In this document: positions 36,926 to 49,138 of the stretch, in pieces | Position numbering within the stretch: position 1 is the stretch's first letter | How the letters are laid out: the number at the start of each line of letters is the position of its first letter | NCBI GenBank assembly: GCA_013396915.1 | Contig: VWZL01005006.1 | Span: 42,847-106,846 of the forward strand | Reading direction: 5' to 3' | Length of the DNA: 64,000 nt | Source of the DNA: Stercorarius parasiticus | Lineage: Eukaryota > Chordata > Aves > Charadriiformes > Stercorariidae | The notes under the pieces: model-generated | Told to the model about the DNA's origin: nothing | Seen by the model: only the letters and a program-made list of their open reading frames with translations | The model's database searches: none | Translations under genes and position numbers: made by a program

Positions 36926-39900
36926 CTGTATAATACTCAACTGGTAACTCAGTGTAGTCCAGAACATCTCTCTACCCCACCACCATACCCACAGCATTTA
37001 TTTCAATTCCATTTTCTTGAGATTATTCAATTGGTGGTTTGGGTACAAGGTTAAAAGTTTTTCCAAAAGTCTTCAAGAAATATAAAGATGATAACTCTTG
37101 ATTGTACTTGAAATATACAGTGTTAGAAACTGAAATTGGTCCTGAATGCCCTTCCTTTTTAAGATGATAATAAGTTGTGCTTCCGAATCATTTATTTTAT
37201 AATCTTTCACGCACACCCTGCTAGAAAGAAGATAAAAAAAAAAAGCCAATTCATTTTTCATGAAGGAAAATATATTAATTTTTTTAAACAAGATTTACCG
37301 TAAATGTTATAACTATTCAATATTTCACCAGAATATTGTTCTTCCAGTTGTGCTAAAGCATCAGCCTACATCAGGACCATCAATATTTCATTATATGTAT
37401 CACAAAACCACAGGAAATACTGCAGATTTTTGAAGTGTTTAATGAATCATAGCTCTGTTATCTCTTTTTTCCCCCCAGTTAGCAGAAAGAAAAAGATACC
37501 TGTATGTGGAAATTGTAAGATATAATCAGTAGTAGAAATAGATCTCAATGTTCTCTGGTGTTCAGCCCTTAGAGAATTCCTGCCAAATTCCTCTACTAAA
37601 ATAAATCATTTCTTAATCATTTATTAATGAGCAAAAAGTACCATTTTTTTAATACTTTAACTTGGTTTATAATTATTGGCAGCTTCATCCAATTATTTAA
37701 ATGTTGACCTTGGGCTTTTTGGCTCTTGTTTCAGAACACTGCAAACCTTCCGAATTACCTCTGAATTTATCAAAATATTTCAATTTTCCACTTCCTCCTG
37801 GCCACAAATAAGTGGAATAACACTTCTTATTGGCATGTCAGAACCCTTTGAGATGTTGCACCCTACATTTTGATTTTATTTAGTTTTGAAAGTTTTTGTG
37901 TCAAGATCACACAACAGAACTGAGGATAGCCAACAGATTGGGGAATTACCTAAAGAATTAATCTTCACTCTCTGTTAGGTTTAGCAAACAAAGGCAAAAG
38001 AGAGGCAGTAAATTTAAAGCAATACCTTTCTTCTGATTGTTACACGATTTACCAAAAAAGCTGTTCCTAAGACATACAGTAATCACATTGTCCTTGGAAT
38101 AAGGTGCTTGCTAATTTTATAAGCTGATCAACTCCACCTGCTGTAGCGGAAAAGGTAAGGTGCAAAGAAACTGAAAGTAGTAGGTACAGTCCTACTGAGT
38201 GGCTCCCTACTGAAGTCAATGAAATCGCAACACAAATAGACTCTAATACTTATTGGAATAAATCCTGCTTCTTCCACAGCAAGGCAAGGACCACTTAGGT
38301 GTAGAACTATGTGTAGAGAGTGATTTCAAGGATGCCAATATAATTGTATGTAAATATACCCCGAGGACTGAATCTCTTTGATGAGACAATTTTCATAAAA
38401 TTACCAGGATCACACTGAGTAGCCAAAAAGGAAGATAACAAAAACGATATCAAGGCCTTGTCCCCAGAATTCATATTTTTCAGTTCCCTTAAAAAAAAAA
38501 CTTCTGATCCTTAAAAATTAGGAAGCATAATATTAAATCTGCACTAAAAAATAAAAAAGAAGGAAAGGGAGCTATGAATGTTCAGTAGTCATTGATCTAG
38601 TCAAATCAATTACTCCTACACAGAACATTGGTCACATAAATCCTCCTTATTATCACTTCATATTTTTCGTGAAGAAAACTTGACTGATAGTGATTTGTAT
38701 GAATTGTGTATAAACATATGCAGTCTTAGAAACAGACACATTGAAAAAAGCTTCCTGGATGCATTTGTAAATCAAATCCAATGACATTCGAGTGCAATAT
38801 ATGTCTACCAAATCAGGTGAAACAATTTAGTTTTCTGTTTCCCACTAGTTTAGTTTAGGTAAAATATTTTTGCAATTTATTGATCATGAGACCGGATAAA
38901 GAAATAAAAAGCTCGATTGTACAAGACATATGGAAAATAGTAGGTTTTAATTTGCTTATGACCTCATATTATATTAGATTGCATTTCTGTTGTGGTTAAC
39001 TATGGAGTAAAAATGTTTAACTGCATGTCATCTATCACTTTCAAGTCCATTCTAATCAATGCTTCTTTTTTTCCCCTACTTTCAATGGGAAGATACACCT
39101 CAGTTTTCCTTACAGTGCTTATTGCTCCATACATGAAGGAGAGAAACTTTGTTCAGTTTTCTCATTTTAATATTGAAGATTACATGATTTTTAGACCTTC
39201 TAGATTCTTTTTTTTTTTTTTTGTTCGTAACATGTTCAATGTCATGGCTAGAGATTTATTAATCACTTAATGTTTTCTAGTGGTTTCAAACATGAGCAAG
39301 ATCAAGACTCATATTACTGTCCAAGGCCTACACCTTACCTGCCTGACCAGTCTACCTGACTTGCACTTACAACTCTGCTACAGTTTTGAAAACTGATAAG
39401 ACAGCCCTAAACAAATACCATGCTGAGTTGTTCTTCTGTGATGAAGGTGTAAGTAGATTAACAGTTCACCTTTTTGCCTGCATATTTCTCTTATTTCAGC
39501 CTAGAGGAGTAGCTGGACGATTTATTACTTATTTCTGAGGCTTTCAGAGCCTAATTTTGCTTCTCTTATGCATCAAAAATGAAATTCAGGAGTTGTGAGG
39601 CTATAAGAACCACAAACACTAATGCCCATTGCATCAGCTGAGTAGAAAGCACTTCCTAGAGCTTCACTTTTTTCAGTAGATAAGTCATGTAAGGATCACA
39701 TGAATGCAATGGTTTTCTGTGAGTTTCTTGGTTTAGTATTACAATGCTTAATGTCCTAAAGGATATAACATCAAGTCTATCTATCTGACAGATTCTATTA
39801 CAGCTGTGTAACCTAACTGGCCATTTAGTATCACGTTTCTCTAGTTGGACTTTTAGAACATGAATTCCAATCTTAAACTGCATTCTCCAAAATTGTCTAA

Positions 39901-42900
39901 GTTTAATATGGCAATGCAGCACTTTTTCCCTTCCCTTCTATGAAGAGTAGTGAGGTGAAAGTGACATAGAAATTTGGCAAAGAATTTGCAGGATTAATAA
40001 TTAATTTATCATAATGATCTAATGATAACGATTAAAAGAAAAATATGCTGCTATATAAATTATTAAAATTTATATGATACTATGAAGTAGTATTTACATA
40101 GTCATGAGGTTATTTAATTTGGCTTTAAGAATTCTGATGTATATCCCAAAAATTCTCATGTGAACAGAGAGTACTAAATGGAGACTCTTCCTTCAGAGAT
40201 ATAAATATTTAGTTAAATAGATTGTTCATGCTTGCCTCACAGATTACACTTAGTAGTAAACTCATATGGGAGCAATATTATTTCATCTATCTGAATGCTG
40301 TTACCATCTCTTCATTTTCTCTGGCTGTTTTGCATAATGCCTTTAAAAGTATTTAGAAAAAAATACACTGTCCAAGACTTCTACACAAACCACAAGAGTA
40401 AAATTTTATCTCTGGATCCCTTTTTGAGGTTCTTTTAGTTTTTTTTTTAAATTTTTTTTTATTTTTTAGGTTGCGAAGAATCTTTCACAATGTCAAAGAA
40501 TGAAATAGCTATGAACTTCACTTTCCTGGAGATTTATAATGAAAATGCAGCTTGGAGACAATGCTTGCTTTAAAAAAAATAAATTTCCTATCTAGGATCT
40601 TATCATTGCATTTAATGGATGCAAGAATATAAAAATATATAAAGTAATTATTCTCCTCTCTTACACATCCCCTTCAAATGTTAAACACAACTGCTTTAAA
40701 AAAGGAATAAAACTGCGGGGGTTTTGGACTGATTTGATGTCGTTTTTAAAATTAATTTGCGAAGATGATCAAATATTTAGTAATATGTTGTTAATTTTAG
40801 AAATAACTGGTTTGCATCCTTAAAAAGAAAACAAAACACACCTCCACAATACATATACAACTATTCACTCCTATTATACATCTAATCTCCATCTGCTTTA
40901 TATTTATGTATCTGAATGTCTGTATACAACAATAGGAACATAAATCATGTTACTTAGAGAATACAGCATATAAGGGATGATCCTTTCTCCAGTGCACTTA
41001 CAAACTAAACAGATGAGAACTTTTGAGAGTAGTTGAAATGTGACTCTTTTTCCTTTAGAAATAGTAGAGGGGAAAAACAAAACCAAAACCAAATCACCCT
41101 TGAGCTGTATGCTCACTGTTAAAATGGATGGAGCTAGCAACTTAACCTAGTTACTCAAGTCCCAGTTCAGCTCTTTGACCATGACACTCGTTTTCCTCTT
41201 CAGAAGACTATGGCATTTTCACTGGGAGGAGCTCTCAAGAGGTGAAATCATCAAGTGACTGATGGAGTAAAGAAACCCATTAAAAGAAATTTGCAGCAAA
41301 CAGTTTGGGGAGCCATCTCCCTCTGACACAATATCAAATAGTCATGAATAAGAGCAGGCTACTCAGTGCAGAGCTAATGTGTTTGAATTATTTGTCTTCT
41401 GGTGAAAAAGGCTGTTTGTTTCTCTCTGTGTCATATTACAGATGCCTAAGAGAAAAATAATTCAATGAAAAAACTTTTACTTGATGACTGTAATTCATTT
41501 GTTACTGAACAAAAATTTGTCAGGCAAAGACATTGTGATCTCCTGGTGGACAATATTTTATCCTTTATACTCACTCACAGTCTATTTTCTATTTTGAAAC
41601 TGTCACTATTATTTGTAATACATTGAATTTCTGAAGGATAGTTCTATCTAGTGTCATTTAAATGAAAGCTTTAATATGTCCCAAACTACTTTCTCATCCT
41701 TATTAACTGTTTCATGACTAAAATGTTTCAAATAAAATATTTGTAGCTGCATGACACAAGATTTAAAGTAAATCCAGAGCTGGGAACAAAGGCCCATTAG
41801 TCCCATCAGTTGCTTGGTTGAACAACCCTTGCAATATTTAAGTGGACTTTATAAAATGCAATATTTAAATGGCCTTATAGTGGAATCCACTTTTCACAAA
41901 GATATCCTCTAATAATAACACAAAACTGACATATTGGAAAGTGTTAGCCTGTGTTCATTCCAGGGTCATCACCGGAGGAGGAAATCCTGAGGAAATACTG
42001 TCCCCAAACAAGGCACAATGAGACATGGGGGCACACAACGTGCCTCTTCCCATCAGCTGTTTATGCAGTCTCACTTTAAAGAGTTTCAGGAAGAAACTAG
42101 GCAGACCAGGGCAAAGTCCCTTAAACTGATGCTCTCTACTTTGATAGTGTTTTCAGGGAGAAGATTAGAAGGAAACAGGATTAAGTAGTAACATTTCATA
42201 GACCATCACATGCATCAGAATGTTCCGACAAGAAGGATTACACTTCATTTGTTTCTTAAAGTTGCACAGGTTCTGTGTAAATCCTGACAACTGGATGCTA
42301 TTTCTAAAAGTGCTATCATTATTTTAACTTTTAATTTGTTATTCCTCTGTTTGAAAACTGACAGTTCTCCTGAACAGTCAAATAATCAATAACAAACATC
42401 AGATGAAACCAATTACGTAGCACAAATAATGGATAAAATATAGTCAAAGTGGACAATTCTCATATACCCCCTAGACTGTAAACTGCTATCTAAGCTATTC
42501 AGATTACATTTATTCATAAAAATCACATTTAAAGAATGAAGCTCATTTGATAAACGATTGTCTAACAGAATAAAGAAGGCGTAATTGCTTAGATAATTTA
42601 TTTTCACAGGAAAACAATTCAACCAGTTCTAGAGAGACTATATCATCAACCTCCTAGCGCTTGACAGCCCACTAGCTCCCTTGATAGCAATTCTGAAATC
42701 AAATGTCTTACCTACCATTACAAGCATATCTGAATAAAAGCAATATGTTTTATAAAATTAGCAAAAGCTTTCTATCTGCCTTATTTTGGGATAATAGACT
42801 TTCTTCTTGATTCTGTTTGAAAAAACAAAACCTGTCAACAATCAGAAAAGGCAATTAAGGAAAATGTTCCTGAACTTGTGCTATTATGTCAACAGTATAT

Positions 42901-44811
42901 AACACTTATGAATGAGTTTGTCAGGGGCCATTACACTCCTAAATCAGCAATATGCTTCCCTAAAGTAAACTCACTACTTTTGTCTCTATCACAGCATCTG
43001 CAGTGACAACATGTTCTAAACTCCCTACATGTATACCACATAGTCCAATGCTCAAGTAATTAATTGAATATAACCATATGTCCGTTCGCTGAAGCCATGT
43101 TGCTATTACAGCCACTGCAACAGTTGGACAATTTGTAGACCAATTATTACTATAAAGTGTTTTGGACTTTTTTTTTAATGTGATAATAATTTGATAACAC
43201 AAGCATCCCTGTGAATTTTAATGAATCTTATAGATGGCAATTTTGAAAGTATATAAGGCTCATATGTATATTTATGTACTTGCAGAAATGCAGGTGAATG
43301 CAGCTGTGAACCCTAGTGAGTTACCTTATTATGTTCATTCAGGCTGAGGAACATTTTAACATTTCTTTGAAAAAGATCCATACAACATAAGAAGATGTTC
43401 TTCTGTAACAATAAAAATAATTCTAGTTTCTTAAACAGTCCATCTCACTTCTAGATACTCTTAAAAGTTGTAGAGTCAATGCACAAAACTTACTGTGGCA
43501 AAATACTACTGGCAGCAGATGCAAAATCCAAGCCCAAAACAAATTACTGTTAGGTTCCTGAAAAGTATAGAATGATATTATCGGAGTAAGCTATTAGCAC
43601 TCATACTTCTACCAAAGATCCCTAGTCATGCCTTTTAAAAATGCTTGCAGAACAAAAAAGCAAGCTACACGTTGAGTCCTGAAAGTCAGTAAAACCAGAT
43701 CTTCCTAGGCCATGGGGTTAGATTAGTTTAAAATATTAAACACTTTTAACAGTGCTCTCTGTAAACCTTTTTCTGTTTATATCAAACAAATTTATGACAA
43801 GCATCACAAAAATAATTTCATCTTTTACAGAGCAGAAAAAAGAATTTCAGGAGGTCTACTGCTCTACTTTTATACCCTAGGCATGTGTCTCTTCCATGCT
43901 GGTTTTCACCTTGCTAAAACAAAGATATTAGTATTGAAAGATAATCTAATAACCACAGAAACATTATTTTCTTATAGGAAAAAAAACATGATTCAAATTG
44001 GAAATATAATTTGGTTCTGAGAAGTTTCGGGAGAATTTTATGAACAGAGAAAAGACTGTGTTACAGCAAAGGATCTGAACTATAATACCAGTTAAATATC
44101 CATTAGCTGGTCGCAATTCAGCAGCTCTAGCAAGTCCCCTTTGCCTGGGAGAAGAATCCTAGGAGGAAGTGTAGTCACTATGCTGGGAGACGGGCCTTTC
44201 AAATCACCCTTTGCATTGCTTGCACCTTTCTCTTCCTCATTACCCCCTAGTTAATCAAGAGCAAGAGTAATGTCTACACCCCAGTACTTAACGGTGGAAG
44301 TACACTGTGACAGCTGCTAGCAGCAATTCCCACATAGTAATACATTAAACGCACTGCTATTCCTGGCTGTAAAAGCAATCATTAGGTCAGACTTATTTTT
44401 TTCCCTCTTTCACAAAGGAGATATGAGCTCATTAGGTTCTCAACACTCACGCAGTACTGAGCAAGATATACACTGCACTCAGCTGCAGCCTTTGTATAGT
44501 GCAGGAAGAAATCCTTTTTTTCTACCACATTAATCTAGTTAACACTGGATTAGCAAGATAACTCACGCATGAAAAAAGAAAAAGAGTAGGAGACAAGCTT
44601 TTATTGGCTTTTAGATGCGCCCAGGGTCAAATCTTTCCTGGATCTGAATAGTATTTATCCTATTGGTCTTTCTTGGCTCAGGAGTTGTAAAGATGGTAAC
44701 AATCATGCATGTATTATAGAACTTTAAACCTAAAATATTATAATAAGCTTTATGATCTTAATATTAACACTAATTTAATATCAACACTAATTTTGACAGC
44801 ATTTAACTGCT
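36926..44811. other. AT-rich unique noncoding DNA (about 7.9 kb)
   Basis: The longest stretch without a recognised gene or transposable element. Frames of 65-92 codons occur on both strands without motifs. Homopolymers include a 15-T run at 39,208-39,222 and a T-rich patch at 40,439-40,470. It could hold conserved regulatory elements, which cannot be seen in a single sequence. Confidence 0.55.
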
Positions 44812-45400
44812 TGTTGTGGTTTAACCCCAGCTGGCAACTAAGCACCAAGTAGCCGCTCGCTCACTACCCTCATGGCAGGAACGGGGAGAAAATTTGGAAT
44901 AGTGAAAGTGAGAGAATTTGTAGGTTGAGGTGTTTAAGAGTTAAAGCAAAAGCCATGCGAACAGGCAAAGCAAAACAAGGAATTAATTCACCACTTCCCA
45001 TTGGCAGGCAGGTGTTCAGTCATCTCCAGAAAAGCAGGGCTCCATCACACTTAATGCTTACTTAGGAATACAAACGCCATCACTCCGAACATCTTCCCCT
45101 CTTCCTTCTTCCCCCAGCTTTTATTGCTGAGCATGACATCATATGGTATGGAGTATCCCCTCGGTCAGCTGGGGTCAGCTGTCCCAGCTGTCCCCCTTCC
45201 CAACTTTTTGTGCCCTCCCAGCCTGCTCACTGTCAGGGCGGTGTGAGAAGCAGAAAAGACCTTGACTCTATGTGAACGCTGCTCAGCAATAACAAAACCA
45301 CCTCTATATTATCAACTCTGTTTTCAGCACAAATACAAAACAGAGCCCCATACTGGCTACTATGAAGAAAATTAACTCTATCCCAGCCAAAACCAGCACA
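44812..45400 (-). mobile_element. Solo LTR of avian endogenous retrovirus, minus strand, full length
   Basis: In its own orientation it starts TGTGCTGGTTTTGGCTGGGA and ends GGGGTTAAACCACAACA, with TG...CA ends and an imperfect terminal inverted repeat. It carries U3 with a TATA-like CAATAAAAGC (reverse of 45,118-45,127) and R/U5 of about 270 bp ending through GAGCGAGCGGC. No internal genes are present. The 5-bp flanks CTGCT and CTCCT differ at one position. However, a perfect 12-bp repeat (ATTTAACTGCTT at 44,801-44,812 and 45,425-45,436) brackets the LTR plus 24 extra bases. On the LTR strand those bases are purine-rich just before its start (GGGGTGCAGGAG), as a polypurine tract beside a 3' LTR would be. 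Confidence 0.88.
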
Positions 45401-47274
45401 CTCCTGCACCCCAATAGTTGCCAGATTTAACTGCTTACCATGGGAGATCTGATAAAGGGAATTTGCAGGAAAGGTTCCAGTAGTACCAGACATTAAAGGT
45501 TATCTCTTTAATTGTCTGCTAACAAGTTATTACCCAGAAAGGAAGATCCTTTCAAACTGTGCTTAAAGAAATAGAAGTCTGTTCTTTCAAAAAAGTTACT
45601 AAAAGTTTTTAGGAGCTGTTGAGGGACAGGGATCCAATTTGTTTTTATTTTAGTATATCCCTTCTTTGATTGAAAGAAATAAATCAGGCAAACACCCCTC
45701 CCTCACCAGCAGAAAACCTGATCAAATTCTAAGTGAGTATCAACTATGATTTTATAAATATTATCTGTTCAAACATTATGCTTGTCTTCATGGCGGCAGT
45801 CATATATCTGAGCAGATATGCAACAGTTAAATACTCACTACTCACTTTCCTCATCCAAAAATCACATCTGTTTCTGCTCTGACAATTCACAGTCATACAT
45901 CAATGCTTTTTACTTGACTTCTTATCAGTTTTCCATACATTCATTTTTCTATTTGCTTTCAGGAATGATACATATAGACAGAAACAACAGAATTATGCTG
46001 TAAATATAAAAGCCGCTAAAAACATAGTCTTCCAAATTTTAACCTGATGAACTCTGTCTGGTGCTTAATAAACAAAACTTTTCTGTGAGATGACTGTTGA
46101 ATAACAATTTTTATTTATGAATATTTGAGAGGTATATTTACACCTTCTCCAAATAAATTACAAAAAATAGGCAGAAAAAAAATTAGAGATGTACTGTAAG
46201 GGACACCACAGAGAAAACTACAAATATTATTTCAGCAAAATAAATTCCTCTAGCTGTAGTGCTGCATTCACGATATATTTCAAAAAATAATCTTTTCCAA
46301 TCACTGTTTTGTCCAGTTTGTTTCTAACAATAATGCTAAAGAATCAATTTCCCTTTAAAATGGTATGAAATACCTTGCAAAACCAAGAAATCAAAACCAA
46401 ACCTAGAACAAAATTATTTGGTCAACCCAATATCAAACATTGTTTATTTTGTTTAACTCAAAAAAATAAAAAGTGAATCAGTAGTCATTTATGAATAAAA
46501 TTTAAAAAAAGGCTCACCCCCCCTTTTTTTTTCTTAATATCAATTAAAACTCTGTGGCTAAAAATGACATATATTTTTGAAACAGGTCAAACCAAGTCTT
46601 CAAAATTTTTTGGAAAAAAATTTATTGATTAATTCTTTTACTGAGCTCTTGTGGCATGGCTGTAGCAACTGAGGTGAATTTAAGGTTTACTACCTTAGCC
46701 CATTATTCTGTGCTTAACAAAAAGCAAGATCCAGCAGAAGACCTACTCAATATGAATCTAAGAAGACACACTGTAGAAAGGTGATTGGTGATGGAAGAGA
46801 AATATATCTTAAATTCAAGAATGAATAAGATTTATCTATGTATTTTAAAATTCTGTCATCATTTGTTACTTCCCCACAACCCTGAACTTCCTGTTTCCAA
46901 CTGAACTAAAAGAAGATACGTTGAAACACCCAGAAGGGAGGCTGTTCAGAAATTGTATGTTGCTTAAGCAGACATAGGAGACATGAGTAGTCTCTAGAGA
47001 AAAAACATTTTTATATGCTGTAGAAAAGGCCTATCTTCTAGAAAGTTTTACCAAAGTGAATAATGTATAGTTTTCTTCTGATGCTTTAGAGGTTAAAATT
47101 ACAGCAGATTTTGTCTGCTATGACAGTTTTACAGGCTAAATTATAGTATGCCCATGCAATCAGCAACATTCAAGCTTACAAGGAGAATAAAATTAGATAC
47201 AGTGGGAGGAAACATTCCAAAACCTAATGAAATTTGCAATATTATTATAATTTCTTTTTTCATCTCAAATTATT
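45401..47274. other. AT-rich unique noncoding DNA
   Basis: Apart from the 12-bp duplicate at 45,425-45,436, no gene or repeat family was recognised. A short C-run next to a T-run lies near 46,519-46,534. Confidence 0.5.
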
Positions 47275-47318
47275 ATCATAGAATCTTAATGGCTCAGAGG
47301 GAACTGACAGGCCTTACA
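47275..47318 (-). mobile_element. CR1 3'-terminal scrap, antisense
   Basis: The antisense CR1 terminal signature (ATCATAGAATCTTAATGGCT) is followed by a weakly similar GGGAACTGACAGGCC. The CR1 body does not continue. It is either an extremely 5'-truncated copy or a chance match to the terminal octamer. Confidence 0.4.
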
Positions 47319-47505
47319 GGTTCTACCCAGACTCCCCTCATCCATCCCCATGGCCCTGCCCAGCCATCCCGAGGCCATATCTGACACCCTGTTTCCCCTC
47401 CCCAGGCTGGATCCTGACCCTCACTGGTAGGACCACATCCCAGCCCATCCTTGGCCCAGCCCCATCCCCACGCCTGATGCCTGGCCCATGCTGTGCCCTG
47501 ACATT
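47319..47505. other. C-rich, low-complexity-like island
   Basis: A strongly C-rich plus strand with irregular repeats of CCATCCC, CCCAGCC and GGCCC units (for example CATCCCCATGGCCCTGCCCA). Its strand asymmetry is unlike the flanks. The overlapping minus-strand frames (79 and 98 codons, Gly/Trp/Arg-rich) follow from the composition and are not called as genes. Origin is unknown. Confidence 0.4.
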
Positions 47506-48237
47506 GAGCAGCAAAAACTCTTGCCAAGTACATAAATTGCTCTCACAGTTTCTCCCTTGCTTCCTTCCATTTAAAATTTTCTGTTTCATTTTATGACATT
47601 CTTCAAGGCAGTCTTTACTACAGGAAATTAACATACCAAATAACAGCTCATTTAATCAGATTTGAACTTACAGTCAAAAAATTAAATATAGACATGACCT
47701 CCAATGAGGTAGGGATATCAAGACATAAATCAGGAGTTAGTACTCAAAGTTGGGAATAAAATTTACATATAGAATAATTAATAAACACCTTTACAAAAAA
47801 AATTAAGCCAAAAACATGTGTTAAAGAAAAGACAGAAAAAAATTCCTTACATGTTTTATCTAAAACTAATATACCTCCAACCTTCAATCTTCATAGTATT
47901 AAGTGAAACTGATTTTGCTTAAGTCCATTTTATTTTAATATGATATTACCTAATCAGATTCTCCATTTCTTGACAGAACCTCACCGAATGTTTTGAAATT
48001 TGAAACATTTCATGGAGATATGTCAATTTTGAGTAAATTTGACAGTAAAGGCAAATTTGTTTTGATGGTTTTAAAGTCAGCCAGTTCTTATCTAGCAGCA
48101 TTCCATTTCCTTTAGTATTACCTCAAATATAAAATAACTCTTCAGGTTAAATGCATAGTAGTGCATAAATGCCAAATGGTTAAAAGAATGAATATATAAA
48201 CAAAAGAGAACCTACTCTCTGCTGGGTAAAAAATTTG
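47506..48237. other. AT-rich unique noncoding DNA
   Basis: No gene or repeat family was recognised before the CR1 copy starts. Confidence 0.5.
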
Positions 48238-49138
48238 TCTGGAGGGTCAGGCCCAGAGAGTGGTGGTGAATGGAGTTTAATCCAGTTGGCAGCTGGTCAC
48301 AAATGGTGTTCCCCAGGGCTCAGTACTGGGACCAGTTCTCTTTAATATCTTTATCAATGATCTGGATGAGGAGATTGAGTGCACCCTCAGTAAGTTTGCA
48401 GACAACACCAAGTTGGGTGAGAGTGTCAACCTGCTTGAGGGTAGGAAGGCTCTACAGAGGGATCTGGACAGGCTGGATCGATGGGCTGAGGCCAATGGTA
48501 TGAAGTTCAACAAGGCCAATTGCCCGGTCCTGCACTTGGGTCACAACAACCCCATGCAATGCTACAGGCTTGGGGAAGTGTTTACCTGGACTCTGCACTG
48601 ATGAGGCCACATCTGGAATACTGTGTTCAGTTTTGGGCCCCTCACTACAAGAAAGACATTGAGGTGCTGGAGTGTGTCCAGAGAAGGGCAACAAAGCTGG
48701 TGAAGGGTCTAGAGCACAAGTCTTATGAGGAGTGGCTGAGGGAGCTGGGGTTGTTTAGCCTGGAGAAAAGGAGACTGAGAGGAGACCTCATCGCTCTCTA
48801 CAGCTACTTGAAAGAAGGTTATAGCGAGGTGGGGGTCCGTGTCTTCTCCCAGGTAACAGGCGATAGCACAAGAGGAAATGGCCTGAAGTTGCACCAGGGG
48901 AGGTTTAGACTGGATATTAAGAAAATTTTTTACACTGAAAGGGTTATTAAGCATTGGAACAGGCTGCCCAGGGGAGTGGTTGAGTCACCATCCCTGGAAG
49001 TATTTAAAAGACGGGTAGACATAGTGCTTAGAGATATGGTTTAGTGATGGTTTTTGTCAGAGTTAGGTTGATGGTTGGACTAGATGATCTGAAACATCCC
49101 TTCCAACATAGGCAATTCTCTCATTCAATGATTCTATG
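48238..49138 (+). mobile_element. CR1 LINE, sense, best-preserved copy, with RT palm and ORF2 C-terminus
   Basis: A 5'-truncated CR1 retaining part of ORF2, the 3' UTR and the octamer tail (AATGATTCTATGA near 49,125). The first reading frame encodes the reverse-transcriptase palm: [21 protein letters not shown], then the catalytic box at 48,395-48,406, which reads FADN where functional copies have FADD. This inactivates it. A deletion at about 48,574-48,580 removes at least 115 bases that the related copy at 63.9-64.0 kb still has. The second part is an open frame to the normal ORF2 stop at 49,044 (ending [16 protein letters not shown]). It contains [20 protein letters not shown] and [20 protein letters not shown]. 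Its C-terminal region agrees at about 84% of some 150 residues, by eye, with the 63.4 kb copy. Confidence 0.95.

Noticed and set aside
47294..47634. 79- and 98-codon minus-strand frames
   Set aside because: Gly/Trp/Arg-rich translation of the C-rich island; a composition effect.
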